From Prevotellaceae bacterium (GTDB lineage Bacteria > Bacteroidota > Bacteroidia > Bacteroidales > UBA932), in contig JAISRS010000191.1 in NCBI GenBank assembly GCA_031273485.1, positions 1 to 5,153 of the forward strand: a stretch of 5,153 nt of DNA. Reading direction: 5' to 3'. The translations under genes and the position numbers were made by a program. Numbering within the stretch: the first letter of the stretch is position 1; every line of letters begins with the position of its first letter. Under the pieces are notes generated by a model that saw nothing but the letters and a program-made list of their open reading frames with translations, was not told the DNA's origin and made no database searches. Positions 1 to 5,153 of the stretch are shown one piece after another.

Positions 1-377
1 CGTTTCTTCATCGGCAAGAACTTTTGGAGTTTAAAGAATCATCAGTATTGGATATTCATATTTTGAAAAATCTTTCGGCAAAAGAGATGGCAGATATTAT
101 GTCGGTTTGCCGGTATGCAATATGTCCGCCAAGCACAGTTTCCTACGAATATCTGTCAAAACGAGGCGGCGAGTTATACTTGAATGTAATTGCAGACAAC
201 CAAAAGAATTTATACGATTTTTACATAAAAAACCATATTGCTTTTGATATTTCCGAATTGTTTATAAAGGACGTTCAAAGGATTGAACATAGCTTAATGA
301 AACAAAAACAGTACTTTGATAGAAAACAATCCGAACGAATTATAGGTGCTTTAAAAGTACAGTTTAATTGCATTTGA
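1..377 (+). CDS. pseG: PseG-like UDP-sugar hydrolase, C-terminal fragment (5' end outside window)
   Basis: This is the 3' part of a gene that enters from the left edge. The frame is open from base 3 and ends at TGA 375-377, giving 124 codons. An internal TTG at 24 is not the start, because the frame continues upstream of it. The visible protein resembles the C-terminal nucleotide-sugar-binding half of PseG, which cleaves UDP from UDP-2,4-diacetamido-2,4,6-trideoxy-L-altrose in cytoplasmic pseudaminic acid synthesis. The supporting features are an 'SAKEMADIMSVCRYAI' segment, then 'PPSTVSYEYLS', then 'VIADNQKNLYDFY'. These correspond to the family's MA-x-LM / D-x-AI, GGSTTWE and ADNQ elements. 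The usual glycine-rich GAGGST loop is replaced here by CPPST. The N-terminal catalytic half is not visible, so activity cannot be judged. The PseI-type gene at the other end of the window supports the assignment. A related GT-B-fold glycosyltransferase or hydrolase is the main alternative. Confidence 0.68.
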   Translation, partial: FLHRQELLEFKESSVLDIHILKNLSAKEMADIMSVCRYAICPPSTVSYEYLSKRGGELYLNVIADNQKNLYDFYIKNHIAFDISELFIKDVQRIEHSLMKQKQYFDRKQSERIIGALKVQFNCI

Positions 378-391
378 AATGAAAAAAGAAT

Positions 392-1357
392 ATGAAGAAG
401 ACTTCTATTCGTTGGCATAATCAGCAAACAAACATAAATTTAATTAACAGTATGATGGCAAATGTTAAAATAGGAGGGGGGACTCCTGATGAAAGAGTTA
501 TTAAAAACAAATTTGGGTTTTATGAACTGACAGAAAAACCTTCCGAAGATGTCTTGAAAAAATACTACGAAGATTTGTATTATCAAAATGAAACAGGGAC
601 ATATCAAAGCGTTTATAACGAGGATGAAAAGCGCATGATCCAGAATAAAATCAAGCGAATCCATTTTGTGATCAACCGACTTTGGGGAACGAACGAGAAA
701 AAAGGAAAACTGCTGGATATAGGTTGTGGGGAAGGATGGGTTTTGCAACATTTTTACAATCATGATTGGGATGTCAAAGGGATTGATTACAGTTCACACG
801 GCATAAAATCTCAAAATCCTGCTATGCTGCCCTTTCTCTGTCAGGGGGATATTTATAATTTGCTTAACGTTGGAGATCAGAAATATGATGTGATATGGCT
901 GGCGTGTGTATTGGAACACGTACTTGAACCAAAGCTGCTGTTGACTCAAGTAGCCAATATGATTTCCCCTGATGGTATTTTGATTATAACCGTACCCAAT
1001 GATTTTTCGGTATTGCAACAGAAACTGTTAGAGAAAAATTACATTGATACTTCATTTTGGATTGCGTCTCCGGACCATATCTCGTACTTTAATAAAGATG
1101 GATTGGAGAATCTCTGTTCCGAGGCGGGAATGAAAAAAGTGTTTGATATGACCGAGTTCCCAATTGATTTTAATCTAGCCAATATGGATAGCAACTATGT
1201 TAGAGATAAATCCAAAGGGAAAAATGTTCATTTGTCACGAGTTTTTCTTGAGAATTTACTGGATGAGATTTCTATGCCGAAAACGGTTGAACTATATAAA
1301 GCATTGGCAGAGTTGGGACTTGGACGGGAAATCATTTCTTTTTTTACTCCGGTATAA
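392..1357 (+). CDS. Class I SAM-dependent methyltransferase
   Basis: This 321-residue protein is a predicted soluble Rossmann-fold methyltransferase. Residues 107-116 (LLDIGCGEGW) are the SAM-binding glycine motif. D132 in GIDYS is the likely acidic residue that holds the SAM ribose. G152-D153 follows the next strand, and 'YDVIWLACVLEHVLEP' (165-180) with 'DGILIITVPN' (194-203) are the post-motif strands typical of the Methyltransf_11/23 type. A 'DHISYFNKDGLENL' segment (228-241) is common in methyltransferases of polysaccharide and sugar-modification loci. About 100 residues precede the SAM domain and about 80 follow it; these may set the substrate, which I cannot name. The ATG at 392 begins 14 bp after the pseG-like stop, with no Shine-Dalgarno motif. 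Sampled 60-base lines here run about 42-45% GC, clearly above the next gene. A role as a sugar or substituent O-/N-methyltransferase is inferred from the neighbourhood. Confidence 0.85.
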   Translation: MKKTSIRWHNQQTNINLINSMMANVKIGGGTPDERVIKNKFGFYELTEKPSEDVLKKYYEDLYYQNETGTYQSVYNEDEKRMIQNKIKRIHFVINRLWGTNEKKGKLLDIGCGEGWVLQHFYNHDWDVKGIDYSSHGIKSQNPAMLPFLCQGDIYNLLNVGDQKYDVIWLACVLEHVLEPKLLLTQVANMISPDGILIITVPNDFSVLQQKLLEKNYIDTSFWIASPDHISYFNKDGLENLCSEAGMKKVFDMTEFPIDFNLANMDSNYVRDKSKGKNVHLSRVFLENLLDEISMPKTVELYKALAELGLGREIISFFTPV

Positions 1358-1388
1358 AATTCTATGGGAATGACAAATATATACGAAT

Positions 1389-2087
1389 ATGACAAAAAAC
1401 AGAGCAGTAATTTTTGATTTAGACGACACATTATACCCTCAAATTGAATATACACGCCAATGTCTTTTAAATACAAGTGAGTATATTGCAAAACTTTCAA
1501 ATCACCGGCAAAAAGAGATTGAAAAAAGATTAAATAATATACTTGACAATAAAGGTATTGAATATCGTTTCATCTATGATGATTTATTTAGAGAGATTCA
1601 TTTTGACGGTTTACCTTATCTCAAAGAAATTTTGGATGAGTTTTGGCAATGTAAACCCAAACTGCAAGTCTATGAAAACACGCATGAAATTTTGAAAAAA
1701 TTAAAAGATTATTTTTTATTCGCAATATTAACCGACGGACATATAAAAATACAAGAATATAAAATAGATAATCTCCATTTAAGGCAATTCTTTGATTATG
1801 TACTTATAACTGATTCATTGGGAATAGAAAACAGAAAACCATCAGTAAAACCCTATCAGGTTTTATTGAATAAAATAAATCTAACTGCCCGTGATTGTAT
1901 TTATATTGGTAATGATCCAAGAAAAGATTTTATCGGTGCAAAAAAGATCGGTTTAAAAACCATTCGTATTAATCAAGGAGAGTATAAAGATTTGAAAGTT
2001 TCTGAAAATGATGATGCCGATTTCTCGATAAATAGTATTTCCGAATTAATTAATTGTATAAAAGAAAAAATATGGACAGATATTTAA
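1389..2087 (+). CDS. HAD-superfamily hydrolase, probable small-molecule phosphatase
   Basis: This 232-residue protein has all four HAD motifs. Motif I is FDLDDTLY at 9-16, with nucleophile D10 and acid/base D12. Motif II is ILTDGH, with T115. Motif III is the KPSVKPY segment, with K150 the likely catalytic lysine. Motif IV is IGNDPRKD, with D176 and D180 as Mg2+ ligands. A helical cap of about 80-90 residues sits between motifs I and II, as in subfamily I (YjjG/phosphoglycolate-phosphatase-like) enzymes. It therefore probably removes phosphate from a small cytoplasmic metabolite; the substrate is not readable. The ATG at 1389 is 31 bp after the methyltransferase stop and places DLDDT at the usual distance from the N terminus. 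The 3' end overlaps the ATP-grasp gene by 16 bp, suggesting translational coupling. Two sampled 60-base lines are each about 27% GC, the lowest sampled in this window along with one line of the ATP-grasp gene. Confidence 0.88.
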   Translation: MTKNRAVIFDLDDTLYPQIEYTRQCLLNTSEYIAKLSNHRQKEIEKRLNNILDNKGIEYRFIYDDLFREIHFDGLPYLKEILDEFWQCKPKLQVYENTHEILKKLKDYFLFAILTDGHIKIQEYKIDNLHLRQFFDYVLITDSLGIENRKPSVKPYQVLLNKINLTARDCIYIGNDPRKDFIGAKKIGLKTIRINQGEYKDLKVSENDDADFSINSISELINCIKEKIWTDI

Positions 2088-3280
2088 TAATTGTAGGTGG
2101 TGGAATTTTACAAATCCCAACCATTGATGTTGCACATAAAATGGGACTAAAAGTGGTTGTATTAGACAAATCATTACAAGTACCGGCCATGCTAATGGCA
2201 GACGAAAAGGCTGCAATTTCTACAAAAGATATAGATGCGGCCGTGAAATTTTCCAAAGAATTTGCTGCAACTCATAATGTTGTAGGCGTATATACACAGG
2301 GAACAGATGTTGAGTTTACAGTAGCCAGTATTGCTAAAGAATTAGGATTGTCGGGTATAGATATTCAAAGTGCAAAAGATTGTAATAATAAAATAGCAAT
2401 GCGTCAGCGTTTGGCGAAATTTAACGTGCCCGGACCTAAATTTGAATTTGCCGACAATTACGAACAAGCACAACAAAAAGCGAAAGTACTTGGTTATCCT
2501 TTAGTAGTGAAAAGTATTGATAACAGCGGTTCTCGAGGCGTTAGAATCCTGGATAATGAAAGTTCTCTCGAACAAGCTTGTATTGATGCTCAAAAATACA
2601 ATTTTTACGATAAAAGAATTTTATTGGAGGAGTATCTGGAAGGAGAAGAATACAGCGTTGATACTATAGTTTACGACGGCATTGTATATCCATGTGGAAT
2701 CTCGGACAGAGAATTTGATTATTCAAAGGAATTTGCAGTACAAACAGGATCGGTAACTCCTTCAAGACTTCCGGAAGAGATTCAAAACGAGATGTATAAT
2801 TTAATGTCACAGGCCGCAAAAGCCATGGGTATTGATAAAGGTGCATTTAAGGGAGATTTAATTCTTTGCAAAGGTAAGCCGAAAGTTATAGAAATTACGG
2901 CAAGATTGTCGGGAGGATTTGATTCTCAGTATAGAAAGCCCTATTCTTTTGGCATAAATTTAATTAAGGCAACCATAGATATTGCGATAGGAAATAAACT
3001 TGATTTCAGAGATATTATCCCCAGGTGGATAAAATATTCCAAAACAACTTCTCCTTTTCCAAATGCCGGTAAAATCATAGGGATATCAGGAATAGATGAG
3101 CTAAAAAAAATCAAGGGTGTACGAGATATTTTTCTACTTGTTAAAGAAGGAGATGTCGTCGAAGATTATAAACATTGTGTTAATAGGGTTGGTTACATAA
3201 TTTTAAGTGCCGATTCTTATGAAGAATTAAAACAAGTGGAAAAACAAGCATTGGAAACTTTAAAAATAACAATTCAATAA
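2072..3280 (+). CDS. ATP-grasp carboxylate ligase (L-amino acid ligase / carbamoyl-phosphate-synthase-like)
   Basis: This 402-residue ATP-grasp enzyme is expected to activate a carboxylate as an acyl-phosphate using ATP and join it to an amine or other nucleophile. The N-terminal preATP-grasp domain begins with IIVGGGILQIP (6-16) and strand 'LKVVVLDKS'. The ATP-grasp fold follows: K107 in the CNNKIAMRQ segment, K147 in YPLVVKS, the glycine-rich loop DNSGSRGV (150-157), the hinge LLEEYLEGEEYSVD (184-197), and Mg-ATP ligands near D262 (GDL) and E274 (IEITAR), with R278 and GG 281-282. Residues from about 325 to 402 look like the C-terminal domain of BacD-type amino acid ligases (GKIIGISG ... 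GVRDIFLLVKEGDVV ... RVGYIILSADSYEEL). I chose the ATG at 2072 because the GGG strand starts directly after it; an in-frame TTG at 2054 would add six residues. The gene overlaps the HAD gene by 16 bp and is 12 bp from the PdxA-like gene. The exact substrates are unknown. Confidence 0.87.
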   Translation: MDRYLIIVGGGILQIPTIDVAHKMGLKVVVLDKSLQVPAMLMADEKAAISTKDIDAAVKFSKEFAATHNVVGVYTQGTDVEFTVASIAKELGLSGIDIQSAKDCNNKIAMRQRLAKFNVPGPKFEFADNYEQAQQKAKVLGYPLVVKSIDNSGSRGVRILDNESSLEQACIDAQKYNFYDKRILLEEYLEGEEYSVDTIVYDGIVYPCGISDREFDYSKEFAVQTGSVTPSRLPEEIQNEMYNLMSQAAKAMGIDKGAFKGDLILCKGKPKVIEITARLSGGFDSQYRKPYSFGINLIKATIDIAIGNKLDFRDIIPRWIKYSKTTSPFPNAGKIIGISGIDELKKIKGVRDIFLLVKEGDVVEDYKHCVNRVGYIILSADSYEELKQVEKQALETLKITIQ

Positions 3281-3292
3281 ACTGAAAACGTA

Positions 3293-4318
3293 ATGAATAA
3301 GAAAATAGCAATTACTATCGGAGATCCTTCAGGTATAGGATCTGAAATTATAGCTAAGGCTTTATCCGACAATATTGATAATTCTTTTGAGTATATAGTT
3401 GTCGGATCAGGAAAAGTTATGCTTGAAGGAATTAGAATTGCAAATGTAAATTTAAAAATCAACACGATAAAATCTATAAACCATGCTGTTAATACACACG
3501 GCATAGTAAATGTGATTGATGTCTTTGAGGATTTTGACATCGAAAAATTGGAATACGGCAAAATCCAAAAACAATCCGGTCTTTTGGCCGGTAAAAGCAT
3601 AGAAACAGCCATCGCTTTAGCAATGGCCGGTAAAGTTGATGCAGTTGTTACTGCGCCAATAAATAAAGAATCGTTTAAACTCGCAGGTTATCCTTATCCC
3701 GGACATACGGAAATGTTTGCGGATTTTACTCATACAACAGATTATTCTATGATTTTAATGCATGGCAATTTACGTGTAGCTCACGTAACCACACATGTAT
3801 CAATGTATGATGCCATTCAGTTAATTAAGAAAGAGCGTGTTTTAAAAATAATTAAAGTGGCCGATAATGCCTGTAAAGATTTAGGCATAAAAAATCCGGT
3901 AATAGCGGTATTGGGGTTAAACCCTCATGCAGGAGAAAACGGTTTATTCGGAAATCAAGAGATAGATGAAATTATTCCCGCCATACACGAAGCTCAAAGT
4001 ATTGGAATCAATGCAGTTGGTCCGATCCCTGGCGATACGGCGTTTCCCAAAGCTCTTTCTGGTATGTATGATTGCGTCGTAGTCATGTACCACGATCAAG
4101 GTCATATTCCGGTCAAATTATTAGGTTTCTCTTTAAATAAAGAAACAGGTATATGGGATGAAGTAAAAGGCGTTAATATATCATTTGGCATGCCAATAAT
4201 AAGAGTTTCGGTAGATCACGGAACCGCATTTGGCAAAGCAGGCAAAGGTACTGCAAATCCAAACAGTCTGATAAATGCAATAGAAACTGCTATAGTATTA
4301 ATAAAAAACAAACAATAG
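3293..4318 (+). CDS. PdxA/PdxA2-family NAD-dependent 4-phospho-hydroxyacid dehydrogenase (decarboxylating)
   Basis: This 341-residue protein is a clear PdxA-family member (E. coli PdxA is about 329 residues). Family members oxidise a 3-hydroxy-4-phospho acid with NAD and decarboxylate it: PdxA uses 4-phosphohydroxy-L-threonine in vitamin B6 synthesis, while PdxA2 enzymes use threonate or erythronate 4-phosphate. The motifs are intact: GDPSGIGSE (10-18); TAPINKE (120-126); PGHTE (136-140) with substrate-binding H138/T139; divalent-metal histidines H168 (VTTHVSM), H212 (LNPHAGE) and H267 (MYHDQGH); D248 in PGDTAF; K275; and R304 with SVDHGTAFGKAGKG (306-319). The sequence 'GHIPVKLLGF' and about 11 extra residues after it, relative to E. 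coli PdxA, favour a PdxA2-like paralogue. No pdxJ or other B6 gene is nearby, and the gene sits inside a sugar locus, so I leave the symbol blank. The ATG at 3293 starts immediately before the KKIAITIGDPSG strand. A genuine B6 role, perhaps supplying PLP for a PseC-type aminotransferase, remains possible. Confidence 0.93.
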   Translation: MNKKIAITIGDPSGIGSEIIAKALSDNIDNSFEYIVVGSGKVMLEGIRIANVNLKINTIKSINHAVNTHGIVNVIDVFEDFDIEKLEYGKIQKQSGLLAGKSIETAIALAMAGKVDAVVTAPINKESFKLAGYPYPGHTEMFADFTHTTDYSMILMHGNLRVAHVTTHVSMYDAIQLIKKERVLKIIKVADNACKDLGIKNPVIAVLGLNPHAGENGLFGNQEIDEIIPAIHEAQSIGINAVGPIPGDTAFPKALSGMYDCVVVMYHDQGHIPVKLLGFSLNKETGIWDEVKGVNISFGMPIIRVSVDHGTAFGKAGKGTANPNSLINAIETAIVLIKNKQ

Positions 4319-4339
4319 TGTTCCATACATAAAAAATAT

Positions 4340-5153
4340 ATGCACACAAAAACTTTCATCATAGCCGAACTTTCGGCTAATCATAATGGCAGTAAAGAGA
4401 TTGCTTTAGAAACTGTTAAGGCAGCTAAACGAGCCGGAGCAGACGCCGTAAAGCTACAGACATATACGGCAGATACAATCACTTTAGATGTCAAAACCAA
4501 GGATTTTGAAACGGAAAAAGGCTCGCTTTGGGAAAACCGCTATTTGTATGATTTATATAGTGAAGCCTACACTCCCTGGGAATGGCATGCTGAACTTTTT
4601 GAAATGGCTCATAAAGAAGGATTAATATGTTTTTCTACGCCTTTCGATAAAACAGCGGTTGATTTTTTGGAAACCCTGAACAATCCGATTTATAAGATCG
4701 CCTCTTTTGAAATAACCGATATTCCGCTTATCGAATATGCTGCGAGCAAAATGAAACCGATGATTATCTCTACCGGTATTGCAACGTTGGAAGACCTTCA
4801 ATTGGCAGTCGATACCTGTAGAAATGTCGGAAATCACGATATAACTCTTTTGAAATGCACTTCTTCTTATCCGGCTCCGATAGAAGAAGCCAATCTGATT
4901 ATGATACCGGATATGGCGAAACGTTTTCAAGTTAAGACCGGTTTGTCGGATCATACGATGGGTTCGTTGGCGCCAATCACAGCCGTAGCGCTTGGCGCAA
5001 CGGTTATCGAAAAACATTTCATAATAGACAGAGGTATAGGTGGACCCGATGCTGCATTCTCCATGAACGAAGAAGAATTTACTCAAATGGTTAAGGATAT
5101 TCGTATTGTTGAAAAGGCAATCGGAGAGGTTTCTTATGAATTGACGGAGAGAA
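4340..5153 (+). CDS. pseI: Pseudaminic acid synthase (NeuB/PseI family), N-terminal 271 codons; 3' end outside window
   Basis: The frame opens at ATG 4340 and stays open to the right edge, so about 75 C-terminal residues, expected to hold the SAF (antifreeze-like) domain, are missing. The enzyme condenses phosphoenolpyruvate with 2,4-diacetamido-2,4,6-trideoxy-L-altrose to form pseudaminic acid in the cytoplasm. The visible part is the (beta/alpha)8 NeuB barrel: FIIAELSANHNG (6-17), GADAVKLQTYTADTITLD (33-50), LWENRYLYDLYSEAYTPWEW (63-82), CFSTPFDKTAVDFLE (97-111), YKIASFEITDIPLI (118-131), STGIATLED (144-152), LLKCTSSYPAP (170-180), GLSDHTMG (201-208) and VIEKHFI (222-228). H205 and H226 match the two Mn2+-binding histidines of NeuB, including their 21-residue spacing. 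The ELSANHN, LYDLYSEAYTPWEW and SFEITD signatures fit PseI better than sialic (NeuB) or legionaminic (NeuB/LegI) synthases. It starts 21 bp after the PdxA-like stop. Confidence 0.93.
   Translation, partial: MHTKTFIIAELSANHNGSKEIALETVKAAKRAGADAVKLQTYTADTITLDVKTKDFETEKGSLWENRYLYDLYSEAYTPWEWHAELFEMAHKEGLICFSTPFDKTAVDFLETLNNPIYKIASFEITDIPLIEYAASKMKPMIISTGIATLEDLQLAVDTCRNVGNHDITLLKCTSSYPAPIEEANLIMIPDMAKRFQVKTGLSDHTMGSLAPITAVALGATVIEKHFIIDRGIGGPDAAFSMNEEEFTQMVKDIRIVEKAIGEVSYELTER
4362..4379 (+). repeat. Perfect 8-bp inverted repeat near the pseI start codon
   Basis: TAGCCGAA and TTCGGCTA are perfect reverse complements separated by the two bases CT. In RNA this would fold as a 7-bp stem with an ACTT loop. 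It begins 22 bases after the A of the pseI ATG and lies over codons 8-14 (I-A-E-L-S-A-N). It is fully inside the coding region and has no U-run after it, so it is not a terminator. It could slow initiation or early elongation, or be a chance result of the codons chosen for the conserved AELSAN motif. Confidence 0.5.

Noticed and set aside
379..420. Short 13-codon ATG frame between the pseG-like and methyltransferase genes
   Set aside because: It is too short, overlaps the methyltransferase start in another frame, and shows no leader-peptide features such as a run of one amino acid followed by an attenuator.
440..763. 107-codon open frame on the minus strand
   Set aside because: It is antisense to the methyltransferase, including part of its SAM motif, and has no domain features of its own.
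1228..1500. 90-codon minus-strand frame crossing the methyltransferase-HAD junction
   Set aside because: It is antisense to the ends of two well-supported genes and has no motif support.
2054..2071. Upstream TTG start for the ATP-grasp gene
   Set aside because: It would add only MYKRKN before a natural ATG, has no ribosome-binding sequence, and the ATG already starts at the first beta strand.
3576..3591. CCGG ... CCGG repeat inside the PdxA-like gene
   Set aside because: The four-base arms are each self-palindromic and fall in ordinary codons; this is likely chance.
3274..3612. 112-codon open frame on the minus strand
   Set aside because: It is antisense to the conserved N terminus of the PdxA-like gene; its hydrophobic look comes from the reverse of AT-rich codons.
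4319..4339. Possible terminator or promoter between the PdxA-like gene and pseI
   Set aside because: The 21-bp gap has no inverted repeat and no convincing promoter elements, so read-through into pseI is more likely.
4622..5086. 154-codon open frame on the minus strand
   Set aside because: It lies wholly opposite the strongly conserved pseI frame; its translation is rich in Arg, Tyr and Phe and shows no recognisable domain.

Overview
The window reads as the interior of a nonulosonic-acid (pseudaminic-acid type) biosynthesis locus from an AT-rich bacterium. All six genes lie on the + strand and are tightly packed: gaps are 12-31 bp, with one 16-bp overlap. This suggests a single transcription unit. 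No stretch over 31 bp lacks a gene, and I saw no RNA gene, insertion sequence, CRISPR array, promoter or terminator. None of the six starts visible here has a recognisable Shine-Dalgarno sequence; the bases before each ATG are A/T-rich. That and the base composition suggest Bacteroidota, but this is inference.

Layout: (1) the 3' end of a PseG-like UDP-sugar hydrolase, cut by the left edge; (2) a class I SAM-dependent methyltransferase; (3) a HAD-superfamily phosphatase; (4) an ATP-grasp ligase whose start overlaps the HAD gene; (5) a PdxA/PdxA2-family NAD-dependent dehydrogenase/decarboxylase; (6) the first 271 codons of a PseI-type pseudaminic acid synthase, cut by the right edge.

How they may work together: PseG removes UDP from 2,4-diacetamido-2,4,6-trideoxy-L-altrose, and PseI condenses the free sugar with phosphoenolpyruvate to give pseudaminic acid. 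These two steps are consecutive in the known pathway, yet here the genes are separated by four genes that are not part of the core Pse pathway. The HAD, ATP-grasp and PdxA-like genes form a compact block of phosphatase, ligase and dehydrogenase. My hypothesis is that they make or attach an unusual substituent on the sugar, such as an acyl or aminoacyl group, with the methyltransferase as a further tailoring enzyme. The sequence shows the families and the linkage; the shared pathway is inference.
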